DNA from: Arcuatula senhousia
Taxonomy: Eukaryota > Mollusca > Bivalvia > Mytilida > Mytilidae
Length of the DNA: 64,000 nt
Assembly: GCA_963971305.1 (NCBI GenBank)
Contig: OZ020303.1
Span: 40,536,106 to 40,600,105 of the forward strand
Direction of reading: 5' to 3'
Shown here: one piece after another, positions 31,182 to 41,382 of the stretch
Position numbering within the stretch: the first letter of the stretch is position 1
Layout: the number at the start of each line of letters is the position of its first letter
The notes under the pieces: model-generated
Database searches by the model: none
What the model was told of the DNA's origin: nothing
The model's input: the letters and a program-made list of their open reading frames with translations, nothing else
Made by a program: the position numbers and the translations under genes

Positions 31182-33072
31182 AGCCCCAGTCACACTGTCA
31201 CGTATCGGCTTCCCCGTTTTACTACGTTTTAAAACGTCACGTTTTAATGTAATTTATTGTCAAAGTTTTTGGTCTTCACGTTTAAATAGGTATATGCTAC
31301 GTTTTACAAGCTTTCCTCACGTTTTACTACGTTTTACTAGGTATGGCAAGGTTTAACATCAGCCGTTTCATTAGGTTTTACTACGTTTAGCTACGTGTAT
31401 GGTACGTTTCGTGAGGTATTACTAGGCTTTGTCACGTTTTACAAAGTATATGTTACGTTTCATTACGTATTGATGCGGTTTTGCTAGGTATGTACTACGT
31501 TTTACTACGTTTTACCACGTGCCACTACGCTGTGCAGAATTATCCGCGAAAACCGCATAATTTTCTCAAAATAAAAGAAATATATATTCACCAGGAAGAG
31601 GTAGTGAATGCTTTGTGGAGAAAAGTAAGGCGTGATTTCAATCATATTTTAGTACGTTTATATTATATCTTCGCTTCAAAGACGGTATAATATATTACCA
31701 TTGTTTGTCCGTTCGTCTGTGTGAAATATACTCTTCAAAAAAAGTTACGCATAGATAGAAAATTCCCCGTAGGTTTAATGCAAATCGAAACAGTTTCAAA
31801 ACATTATTGCCGAGCTATTCTGCAACCGATAATGTTTTGAAATTGTTTCGATTTGCATTAAAGCTACGGGGAATTTTCTATCTATGCGTAACTTTTTTTG
31901 CAGAGTATACATTTTTCTCAGTTTTCCAACTGCTTTCAAAATATAATAGACATGAAATTTTGCATTTACTGTAGTACCAAATGGTGCATGATAATTTTAG
32001 GTTCCTATCTAGCTAAACTGGTTTTACACATGTTGAAAAATTAAGCTTTAAGACTTTCACGCAAAGTACTATTTCAGTCTTTTCCTCGTTCCCTTTAATT
32101 AAGAGAAAAGAAGCACCTTGTAATTTTATCCCAGTCATTTAATTCCAAAATAATTGGTTTCAGAAAACTTGACAAATCGTTGCGATGAGTACAAGTGTCA
32201 GAGATAGGCCAACTGGTAGTGCCTCTCTGAGCCATGTGTCTTTCTTCTTAACCTTGGCGTCATTCTAACTACATTCTTCTGGAACATAACTGGGTCAACT
32301 CACAAACAGTTTCTAAAGGAAACAATATATCCTCACGTCCCAGTTCCTCTAAAATTGTTCGTACAGTCATGCCATGCCGAACTAGGATATCCTACTTTTC
32401 CAATGTCTCACCCAAAATAAATGCGTTTTTCTTATCCTCTGGTAACGGTTTTGGTTGTATTGAAACAACAACAGCATTATCTTGCAGAATACGCGTATGC
32501 TCAATCAGCAACATCCCGTAATTGACCAATTTCATAGTACTTTATTTCTTTTCATGTGATTTAAATGAACATTTTTTACAAAAGAAGGGTGAAAAAAATA
32601 GGCGAAATGAAAGAGTAAGCGTATTAAAACGTGATTATACCTACTTAAACGTGATAAAACGTGAAAAAACCAAGCGAAACGTAACATTAAACATAAAAAA
32701 CGTACAAAATTCTAATAAATCCTCGTGAAACGTAGTAAATACCTAGGAAAACGTAGTTAAACCTGGTTGTGGGCATTCCGCTACGTTTTGCTAGGTTTTC
32801 GATACGCTTTAACTAGGTTTTAACAAGTTTTAACGAAGTTTCACCACGTTCTACTACGTATCTGCTACGTTAATTTTTTTAGTCGCGTTTCGCCACGTTT
32901 GTGTCGTGCAAACGATACAAACGGGACACCCCAGGTTTGCTTCTAGGTATCTCTACGTATGTACCCGGTTTCAACTACGTGTTGGTACGTTTCGTTACGT
33001 TTATAGCCGTTTCACTACGTTTTAGAAAGGTAGTAAAACGGGATGTCGAAACGTGACAGTGTGACTGGGGCT
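31182..33072. mobile_element. 1.89-kb DNA transposon, long TIRs, TTA duplication
   Basis: The left end reads AGCCCCAGTCACACTGTCAC; the right end is its exact inverse. The first 22 bp match perfectly and similarity continues to about 45 bp. TTA flanks both sides (31179-31181, 33073-33075). The LINE reading resumes across the insertion, which fixes the limits. Both subterminal regions (31200-31530 and 32600-33040) are packed with degenerate repeats of TACGTTTTACTACG, in one orientation on the left and in both on the right. A 3-bp TTA/TWA duplication is typical of PIF/Harbinger elements. No transposase frame exists (longest 69 codons), so it is non-autonomous. It carries the 31729-31907 MITE. 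Confidence 0.9.
31729..31907. mobile_element. 179-bp palindromic MITE, TA target duplication
   Basis: Two arms of about 80 bp (from 31729 and back from 31907) are near-perfect inverses with a loop of about 20 nt around 31810-31828. The arm contains AAAAAAAGTTACGCATAGAT and TTTAATGCAAATCGAAAC. TA borders both ends. The sequence on either side looks continuous with a (GTCCG)-type repeat resembling 29920-29950, so the MITE probably jumped into the larger element. The TA duplication suggests a Tc1/mariner-type source. Confidence 0.85.
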
Positions 33073-34185
33073 TTACGTATATAATAACTACCACAATGCC
33101 AGTAGTGTCACCGAGATGATAAACACCCTCAAGTGGCCTACCCTTGAGCAGCGACGCTGAAAGACAAAAGTCATCCTGGTGTATAAGATTGTTCATTGTC
33201 TAGTTTCCATCCCAACGCACATTCTCATACCAACAGACAGAAGAATCAGACAAAAACATCCTTTCATATACCGACGTATAACAACAACTAAAGACACTTA
33301 CAAACAATCATTCTTTCCTAGAACTATAGTCCAATGGAACTTTCTTCCCTGCTCAGTCGTACAGGCCACATCAGTAAATGCAAGAACAGCTAACCCCTGC
33401 TGTTCTCTCAAGCATTATGGCAGGTCCAATAAAACAAAATAATTTAATTAGAATAATATAAAAAAAATACCCCAAAAATGTAAAAAATGAATACAAAAAT
33501 AGTTGAATCACTCTCTGTAAATTTTATCTGCAGAAGGTTTTTCAAGTATATATTTATTTGGATTTGTTTAATTTGTTTTAAAGAGCACGCATGCGCACAA
33601 CAAGTAATCCTCAATAATTGATGTTTTGCTATAGACCTAAAGAAGAAGAAGAAGAAAATGACCCGTAAGATCTCATGCAGATGCAGGAGGCTAAATTGCC
33701 CGTTCCTACCCATTACTTTGTTTTTAATTGAAGTCACAACACTCCATCACGATTGGCCTTGAGTCTTCATTTCCTCCAACTCATCATCATTATACGTGTA
33801 TTGTATCACCTCTTTCATGTTACTGTTCTGAAAATAACCGAAATCGTGCTGCTTGGGAGTAAAGCAATAACCTACTAACCAATTATCTCCCCTGTACAAA
33901 ATGTATGTTACACAGAGTAACGAAATTTCTTCATATACATAACTTTATGATGTACTTCCTTCATGTAGTGTATTAATAAAATCCAAACTACTTACAGAAA
34001 TTTATCGCATTTACGTTTTACATTGGTGTTTTAATTTAAGATACTTTTTATAAAAATATATGTCAAATGATAAAACACAATGGACAGAATTCCTTTAATT
34101 TTAAACACTGAAAAGAAAGAGTGCATGGACAACGTTTTTTTTTCATATTTTCATTACCTTACTAATTTCTTCTTTTCCACTGTCA

Positions 34186-34600
34186 GTGATTTTTTTTCGA
34201 TTGACCTTCCGTCCCCATCCCACTCCTCATTGTATCATTTTATTTAGCTTATCGATCTACACTAACAGAGTCAAATATCTCTTGGTCGGACATACATTTT
34301 GTAAATTTCTCAGTACAAAAATTTACGATAAACGAGACGATTTTAATTTTCAAATTATTAATTTTCCTAATTTACAGGGCAATATACCTACTTCTCCTGC
34401 ATACGGTGTTTATATTTCACAACTTATTCGATATGCCAGAGCTTGCACACATTTCACAGATTTTTTGATCAGACACTGATTTCTTCGTGACCGACTTTTG
34501 GAGCAGGGCTATAAGAAAATACGTCTCAAACGATCACTAAAAAAATTCTTTCTTCGTTATCAGCCACTAGGAGAAAAGTTCAAAATTGATTTTAAAGATA
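34186..34600 (+). pseudogene. retroelement reverse-transcriptase protein, C-terminal fragment
   Basis: The translation has FLSTKIYDKRDDFNFQIINF, NIPTSPAYGVYISQLIRYAR, then CTHFTDFLIRH, a stop, and RDRLLEQGYKK plus RLKRSLKKFFLRYQP in the same frame. This is the best of three fragments of the family. I recall such proteins as multicopy reverse transcriptases of invertebrates, with the YXDD catalytic motif further upstream, which is not present here. One stop interrupts the fragment after LIRH. Class assignment (Penelope-like or other) is tentative. Confidence 0.65.
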
Positions 34601-34669
34601 TGATAGTTTATTGTTTTAATTAGTGTTTGACTGGTCTTCTGTACTGAGATGATCACCTCAATATCCCTA

Positions 34670-34870
34670 TTGTGTCTCACAACTATGGTGTATTCTATGG
34701 TCATTACCGGATCCTAAGATCGCAATGGAAGAGGGAGGTTTGGCGCCATAAAACCTGGTTTAACCCACCATTTCGTTTGAAATGCCTGTACCAAGTCAGG
34801 ACCATTGCGATCCACCAATTCTCCGGTATGACTGATTCGTTCTTGTCATTTTCTCTGGACTATGAGATTG
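34670..34870 (-). repeat. dispersed repeat (GATCGCAATGGTCC family)
   Basis: The minus strand has GATCGCAATGGTCCTGACTT, GGTACAGGCATTTCAAACGA and GGTTAAACCAGGTTTTATGG, then CATTGCGATCTTAGGATCC. The plus-strand translation across it (KTWFNPPFRLKCLYQVRT) also appears, inverted, at 45.2 kb; the frame is kept because the two copies are similar, not necessarily because it codes. Confidence 0.65.
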
Positions 34871-36094
34871 ATCATTCAAGTTAGGTAGTTTTGTTATTAC
34901 CTTTATTGTCAACTCTTGTTTATGCTCTACAGTTGAAAATTTATTAGTGTTGTTAAGAAGTGTTCAGTCGATAATCGTCAAGGCCGACCCAGTGGTGGCC
35001 AGGCCACTATCTCTTGATTTTTATTGGTAACCATCATAATTTTACTAGATTGACTTCTTGGAAAATATACTGAATATCCTAAAATACTGGACAATTCGTG
35101 AGATCAGTCAATTAGTAATTGTTGGGTAAAATTTTGTTCCAGTAGTGAATTGTTCTTATAGTGCTTTTCCCCTTTTTAAAGTTTATTAACATTACACAGT
35201 GCAAATAAGATGTTTTAAAGTTTAATTTGTTAGCAAAATCTACAAAGTATAAATGTCAATAGGAATTATTGTAGACTTTATCATTTAAAATAAGTAATGA
35301 TTTAATTAATCAACAAAAGAGATAAATTTCCAGGTACGTTTAAATTTTCGGTTAATTATAATAAATGGCTTCAATCTTAATATAGAAACATTTCTTTTAT
35401 CTGATTACAAACAAAAATTCAGCTGTATACATTGTACATGTAATTGTTCTTGATATTTAAACTGTTATTAATTTCATGGCAGATCTAAAATATCTTAAAA
35501 TGACCACATGTAACAAATGCTAATAGTTGATTTATTTCTTTGGGGTTTTTTTGTATTTCTTTAATGAAGAGGCGACAAAATTGTGAAAATAATATGAAGA
35601 AGAAATCAAAGAAAGAACTATTCGGATACCCAAGATGCCTCATTTTTTTTCGAAAATGACATATATAAGATCTGTTCGATTATTGTTTCTTTATGACGAA
35701 TGGACAAAGGTTTATGGGTGTAAAGTGATGTACGGTTTTGTAACTGTCAGCCAGTTTCATGATTTAATTATAGTCAAGGTCTAACATGTCTAAAGTAAGG
35801 TTTACTGACATTCAATGAACAAAGTAATGAAGATGAAAATGAAATCTTTAAAATCTGATTTGACATATGTTTTAGAACTGACATAATTAACTTATCTTCT
35901 ATTTGGTTAAATTTCATGTATTGACTGTTCAAAGTTCACCCACTTGAGTTAACCCTCTTGAGTATAGTAGAATAATATTATACAAATAGCATTTAGCTGA
36001 GAGGGTGGTTGAGTAGATTGATACCCTGAGAAAAGCATTGTCAACTGAGGGACAACTGAGGTTGACAATGTCTTTATGAAGGGTTTTCAAATCT
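34871..36094. other. 1.2 kb with nothing recognised
   Basis: AT-rich sequence. A short 10-bp inverted repeat (36036-36045 with 36061-36070) lies at its right edge, the second arm just past it. No exon or repeat match. Confidence 0.45.
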
Positions 36095-37190
36095 TTTTAT
36101 TAAATCCCCGACCACGAAGTGTCGGGGATTTATTGTTTTTGCACCGTTTCTTATTATGTCACTCCACATCGTGGATGTGACATGTTGTTATTCTACGTTT
36201 CTTCTTATTATTATTATTATTATTATTCTGATTTTTCCAATGAATTTTGTCCACATTTTCTCGAGAAAACTACCGGACCAAAAGACTTGAAATTTTAAAT
36301 GCACGTAGACTTTAGTTTGATTTATATCTAAAACTTTTTTTTTCAAAATCAAAGCAGCCATTTTTAAATTATCGCGATTTTAAAATTTAAAAATTCCCAT
36401 AGGTTTAACATTGGCTGGCAGAAAGCCAAGGTGGTATTGATTTTCTCAGTTAACATGCGTCGTCTGCTACAGGTAAATAATGAGTTTTGTCCAAAGCTTT
36501 TTTGATAAAACCACTTGATTAAATGTTTCAAAATTTATAGTATGTTTAGACTATAATTTATAGTTTTATCAATTTTTTTTTCTAGTGGATCGAAGCAGGC
36601 ATTTTCAAATTATCACCGATTAAAGATTTTCTGTTTTCCCCATAGGTTTAACATTAACTGGCAACATTCCAAGTTAGTATTGATTTTCTGTCAAGATGCT
36701 AGAGTCGTTTCTATTTATAAACATATCATTATATCATTATGATGACTCATGGAAAATTTTGATAGGTCAAAGGTATAGGTCATGATGACATATTGTAATT
36801 TATAAAGACATGTTTGTATTGATTCTCTGTCAACGTGTGTCATTTCTATTTATAAACATCATTAGGATTACTCATGGACAAATTTGTTAGGACAAAAGTA
36901 AAGGTCATGATGACATTATGTAATTCATTGAAGAGCTTATCAAACTATTAACATGACAAGTTTGTATTGATTTTCTGTCAACATGTGTCATCCTGTTGTG
37001 GTAATTTCTATTTATAGACCTTTCTTTGAGTAATTTTTAATAATAAGTCTTGTGAAAAAATTTTGCTTGAACAAAGGTAAATGTCATGGTGACATATAAT
37101 AATTCAATGAGCTTATAACATGTACTTGATAAACTTTACACACAAAGTGGAGTGACATATGCTATTTCTTGAAATGGCATTTATATCTAG
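36095..37190 (+). repeat. mollusc dispersed repeat with terminal GC hairpin
   Basis: It opens with a 12-bp perfect stem, TAAATCCCCGAC (36101-36112) with GTCGGGGATTTA (36121-36132). Then come GTCACTCCACATCG, a (TTA)n run (36205-36227) and a TTCTCGAGAAAACTACCGGA segment of a kind I recall from bivalve repeats. Around 36750-37100 a segment with GGTCATGATGACAT and TTGTATTGATTTTCTGTCAA recurs three times at uneven spacing. The right end has GTGGAGTGACATATG, an inverse echo of the left GTCACTCCAC. It is non-coding. Confidence 0.6.
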
Positions 37191-37810
37191 TTTTTCTTCT
37201 TCTTCTTCTTCTTCTGGACCTAACTTTGTCCGAAGGATTTCTCGAAGACGAAAAGACATAGGTCAATGACACTTGCCAGAAAAATAGGTCACCACTAGGA
37301 AAGGATCCTTACGATTTTGAAAATGGCGGCCATCTTGGATGGGCGTCCATTTTGAATTTGAAAAAAATACAAAATAAATCATAAAAAAATCACAAAAAAA
37401 ATAAGGATATAAACCAAAATAGGTTTATAGGTCAATATCAAGGTCCCGGACAATATGCGACCATTTTCCGAAAAATCCAAGATGGCCGCCATATTCAAAA
37501 TGGCCGCCAAAGTGTGAAAATTGAAAAGTTGTCCGATTTCAACGAAAATTGGCATTTAGGTCAATATTGATATTACGAACAACATGGCGACATTTTCGAA
37601 CAAATCCAAGATGGCCGTCATATTCAAAATGGCCGCCAAACTGCGAAAATTGAAAAGTTTTCCGATTTCAACAAAAATTGGCATTAAGGTCAATATTGAT
37701 ATTACGAACAACATGGTGACATTTTCAAACAAATCCAAGATGGCCACTGCAGTTCGAAAAGCTGAAAAAACTTGTGACAAAAGTGGGCACGGGAGGGGAT
37801 TTTTTGTGTG
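37191..37810 (+). repeat. tandem repeat with AAGATGGCCGCC words
   Basis: After a (TTC)n run (37194-37215), about three units of 125-129 bp carry CCAAGATGGCCGCCATATTC, AATTGAAAAGTT and AGGTCAATATTGATATTACG. Start points are near 37481, 37606 and 37735. The 75- to 88-codon frames on both strands are repeats of this tandem unit, not genes. Confidence 0.7.
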
Positions 37811-37887
37811 ACTTGCTTGCAATCACAATCAGCACTTGTTTGTTTTCTTATAACTGAAATAAAATATTGCCATATGAAATAACTTTA

Positions 37888-39017
37888 GAATTACAAATAC
37901 CAAAACGCGGGTATAAACGGTTAATTTTGATATGCTATATATCGATATTTCAAGGAGTAACCTCTCATCAGTAGCATTTAAACCAAAACATTGGAAGGTC
38001 AAAATCCAAAACAGTTGAAAACGAAAAGTACTCAAAACCAAAACATTCGAACAAGGAAGCCAAATCCAGCACCGAGGATATCGACCATGTGCATTACAAG
38101 GAAAGAAACCTGGTGTTTTTATCAATTTTGAATTTAACAATCGGAAATTTCAGCGACAATATATTAGAAATTTTATGGTAATTCGTGTCAGACAAGTCTG
38201 ACTACCAGACTTGTGATTACCCTCGGGGACCTCTGGTCCACCAGCAGCGGTTATCGCCCAGTGGTTTCAAAATTACAAATACCAAAACGCGGGTATAAAC
38301 GGTTAATTTTGATATGCTATATATCGATATTTCAAGGAGTAACCTCTCATCAGTAGCATTTAAACCAAAACATTGGAAGGTCAAAATCCAAAACAGTTGA
38401 AAACGAAAAGTACTCAAAACCAAAACATTCGAACAAGGAAGCCAAATCCAGCACCGAGGATATCGACCATGTGCATTACAAGGAAAGAAACCTGGTGTTT
38501 TTATCAATTTTGAATTTAACAATCGGAAATTTCAGCGACAATATATTAGAAATTTTATGGTAATTCGTGTCAGACAAGTCTGACTACCAGGCTTGTGATT
38601 ACCCTCGGGGACCTCTGGTCCACCAGCAGCGGTTATCGCCCAGTGGTTTCAAAATTACAAATACCAAAACGCGGGTATAAACGGTTAATTTTGATATGCT
38701 ATATATCGATATTTCAAGGAGTAACCTCTCATCAGTAGCATTTAAACCAAAACATTGGAAGGTCAAAATCCAAAACAGTTGAAAACGAAAAGTACTCAAA
38801 ACCAAAACATTCGAACAAGGAAGCCAAATCCAGCACCGAGGATATCGACCATGTGCATTACAAGGAAAGAAACCTGGTGTTTTTATCAATTTTGAATTTA
38901 ACAATCGGAAATTTCAGCGACAATATATTAGAAATTTTATGGTAATTCGTGTCAGACAAGTCTGACTACCAGGCTTGTAATTACCCTCGGGGACCTCTGG
39001 TCCACCAGCAGCGGTTA
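37888..39017 (+). repeat. satellite-like array, three 382-bp units
   Basis: Three almost identical units of 382 bp lie head to tail (2.96 units in total). Each holds AAATACCAAAACGCGGGTAT, the palindromic GATATGCTATATATCGATAT region, AAGGAGTAACCTCTCATCAG, CATGTGCATTACAAGGAAAG, the inverted word TCAGACAAGTCTGA, and GGACCTCTGGTCC, then CCACCAGCAGCGGTTA. I see only a few differences between units (e.g. ACCAGACTTG versus ACCAGGCTTG). Dispersed diverged relatives lie at 5740, 9160, 13495, 24975, 28085 and 51735. The 101- to 103-codon minus-strand frames merely repeat with the unit. Confidence 0.9.
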
Positions 39018-39134
39018 GAAAACAGGCCTTTGTCTGTTAGTAGATGCATTAATTGGTGTTAGTTAACAACCGATTGTAAGATTAAAATTAGATGAAATTT
39101 CAATTATATATGGATCAAAAATAGAAATTTTGGA

Positions 39135-39275
39135 CGCTGGCCAATTTAGCCTCATGCATGGGAACCCTTATCGAAACATGCAACAGGGTTCTTTGACGTG
39201 CGAGGAACGTGTATATTTTGCTCAAAATAATGCACCACATTGGTTATATTCAGGTTTTCTGCATTTTAACCTTCA
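39135..39275 (-). mobile_element. SINE2 fragment
   Basis: The minus strand follows the SINE2 centre: GCAGAAAACCTGAATATAAC, GTTCCTCGCACGTCAAAGAA and the CCCATGCATGAGGCTAAATT segment. Head and tail are missing. Confidence 0.65.
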
Positions 39276-40125
39276 TTGCTTAGTCGCTCTTGAGTTGGCT
39301 TTATTTTTGCTTAGCCCTAATGTGACCCATCTGCAACCTGCGCTGCCAGGTATTGAGAACATCTAAAACTTCAGTTAAATTTGACTTTTGTAAGCGTAAG
39401 CATTTTAAAAATTAAAAAGTAAAGCATATACTCATTCGATTAAAATATGGTAAACAAAGTCGATATATTCTGATTTTTTATCGATGGCTCAAATAACAAA
39501 GAAATAGTTCGCAGCTGATGCTTTGTGGAACCAGTTCTCAATCTTCTGCTTCGATATTTTCACTTAAAATCGTTATAAGAGACGTCATTTTAACATTCAA
39601 AGTATAGGTTAAAGAACAATTTCCTGTATATGCTCGAGGCTCATAAATGTTCTTCAGACATAGAAAGTATTATTTGACCAATTTAGAACATAATTACTTC
39701 TTCGAATGTCCAATCAAAAAAGACTCATCTAAACAATCAAGGGTCTCCAGAAAATAAACAATAATCACCTTCAATTTCAAATTAAATAGCCCGTTTTATT
39801 CATTTGTTCATAAACGTTGAATGAAAATGGTGCATTAACGGAATATTAAAGTGTGAATTTCAGTTTTTATCACTTTTTTTTATTTCAAATTCATTTGAGA
39901 TAAACATGTAACCATGAAGATGGGGAGCTAAATTATACAAATTCTAAAATGTAGAGCAAAGAAATGACAACATAAATGTTTTTTAATAATCTTTATTTAT
40001 GACATAAGATAGTTTTTCTAGTAAGTAAAATATCCCCCAAAAAATGTATTTCTTTTAGATTAATTTTCGTGTCAACATCACATGATTTTATTGCAACGGA
40101 TTAAAATACATGTAAAGCAGTTTTT
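39276..40125. other. no recognisable feature
   Basis: AT-rich sequence; no gene or repeat match. Confidence 0.45.
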
Positions 40126-40137
40126 CAGTATTTTGTA

Positions 40138-40615
40138 GTCCCATGGTGGCGAATAGGCCCGCAGCAGAGCCTAGCTTGTCGTAAGAGGCGACTAAGGGTC
40201 TTGGGATTCTGACGTCGGGTCAGTGCTCAGCCCACAGATCGACCAAGTGTGTACCCTAGGTGGCTGAATAGGGTAGCCCTCGTCCGCGGGGGTTGTCAGG
40301 TCTATAATACGGAAACCCTGACCGCCGACCATAGTGGGCCAACGTGTGTGGAGAATGCCACGCTTCATGCACGTAAAAGACCCCTTTGTGGACCGCCAAG
40401 TAGTGCACCACATAGGCTAAACTTTTCACCCCTACCCATTTCTCCCCTTTTCCTGTGGTTCTTCAAAATGTACCGTCCCTGTGTTTCCTACCCCATCCCA
40501 TATTTCATATATCATCATCATTTCATGTTCATTGTATCATCCTTTTCATGTTCATCGCCTGTAAATAACCTATATAGCGTTGCACGGGCGTAAAACACAA
40601 ACTCACTCACTCACT
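40138..40615 (+). mobile_element. SINE1, near full length, 12-bp TSD
   Basis: CAGTATTTTGTA lies at 40126-40137 and 40616-40627. The element runs from a slightly shortened head (CCCATGGTGGCGAATAGGCC) to (CTCA)n and is very close to the copies at 17382, 40912 and 48639. It is one arm of a head-to-head inverted pair. Confidence 0.93.
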
Positions 40616-40911
40616 CAGTATTTTGTACACAAAGAGAACAGTTTTATAGGTTTCTGACTACTTTTTCTTTGATTTTCTTAAACTAATAAATGTTATTATT
40701 CAAGTCATATACAAGTTTGGGTTTGTTTTTTTTTTTCATGAAGCATGGCTTTAATTGTTTTGAGCAAAAGCATGCATGGTAGGATCTGCTATTGTTAGAA
40801 AATGATGATGGGTTTGTTAATAAATATGAAGAACTTGAAATTTGGCAACTTGTGTTAATTTTTCTCTTTTTTTATAAAATCTGAAAATCTAAAATCGAAT
40901 TGATGATTTGA

Positions 40912-41368
40912 GTGAGTGCTATTTAGGTTATTTACAGGCGATGAACATGAAAAGGATGATACAATGAACATGAAATGATGATGATAAATGAAATATGGGA
41001 TGGGGTGGGAAACACAGGAACGGTAAATTTTGAAGAACCACAGGAAAAGGGGAGAAGTGGGTAGGGGCGAAAAATTTAGCCTATGTGGTGCACTACTTGG
41101 CGGTCCACAAAGGGGTCTTTTACGTGCATGAAGCGTGGCATTCTCCACACACGTTGGCCCACTATGGTCGGCGGTCAGAGTTTCCGTATTATAGACCTGA
41201 CAACCCCCGCGGACGAGGGCTACCCTATTCAGCCACCTAGGGTACACACTTGGTCGCTCTGTGGGCTGAGCATTGACCCGACGTCAGAATCCCAAGACCC
41301 TTAGTCGCCTCTTACGACAAGCTAGGCTCTGCTGCGGGCCTATTCGCCACCCGGGCCCCGCACGGGAC
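40912..41368 (-). mobile_element. SINE1, near full length, 14-bp TSD, 3' deletion
   Basis: AATTGATGATTTGA lies at 40898-40911 and 41369-41382. The head is complete (CCCGTGCGGGGCCCGGGTGG on the minus strand). About 35 bp of the 3' module (the GCGTTGCACGGG to CACCAA part) is missing just before a short CTCA tail, yet the copy is flanked by a perfect TSD. The deletion may have been in the RNA or arisen later. Confidence 0.93.
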
Positions 41369-41382
41369 AATTGATGATTTGA

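Larger units (their letters stand above)
30988..33657 (+). pseudogene. non-LTR retrotransposon 3' fragment, split by a DNA element
   Basis: The 5' piece (30988-31181) encodes FLGFLKRNLQVASTT, then QALVRQK and EYSCSVWDP, the thumb and post-RT region of CR1/jockey-type reverse transcriptases. Stop codons lie at 31060 and 31096. The 3' piece resumes at 33073 and encodes MINTLKWPTLEQRR, then VILVYKIVHCLVSIP and SFFPRTIVQWNFLP, the usual C-terminal motif set. A stop follows EQRR. The element ends near 33657 in an (AAG)n tail (33639-33655). It is 5'-truncated, lacks the catalytic motifs and cannot be active. Confidence 0.82.
30721..33880 (+). mobile_element. SINE2 host of a four-layer nest
   Basis: The 5' part (30721-30987) runs from CCCGTGCGGGCGCTAAGCTT to the CTTCTGCAGGTCT segment. 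The 3' part (33658-33880) resumes at GACCCGTAAGATC and runs through GGAGGCTAAATTGCCCG to AAAGCAATAACCTACTAACC. Between them is a LINE. The paralogous uninterrupted copy in block A (24141-24585) shows that the two parts belong together. Confidence 0.88.
27000..34133 (+). repeat. duplicated block B (partner block A, 16898-24842)
   Basis: It is collinear with block A, as listed there. Private to B: a SINE1 (27214-27699), a segment with an RT fragment and dispersed repeat (29235-29755), and the LINE nest (30988-33657). Homology ends near 34133 after TTAAACACTGAAAAGAAAGA, shared with 24815-24835. Confidence 0.8.

Noticed and set aside
34672..34884. A conserved short protein (KTWFNPPFRLKCLYQVRT) shared with 45.2 kb
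   Set aside because: It lies in a dispersed repeat. Two similar copies are not enough to claim coding, and the other three copies carry frame-breaking differences.
37556..37822. Frames of 75 and 88 codons on both strands
   Set aside because: They contain an internal repeat (DLFENV..LFVISILT) that mirrors the AAGATGGCCGCC tandem DNA repeat.
37829..38904. Three identical 101-103 codon minus-strand frames
   Set aside because: They are the same stretch of the 382-bp tandem unit repeated three times; diverged copies of the unit do not keep the frame.
37888..39017. A CRISPR-like array
   Set aside because: The whole 382-bp unit is repeated without unique spacers, in a eukaryotic context.
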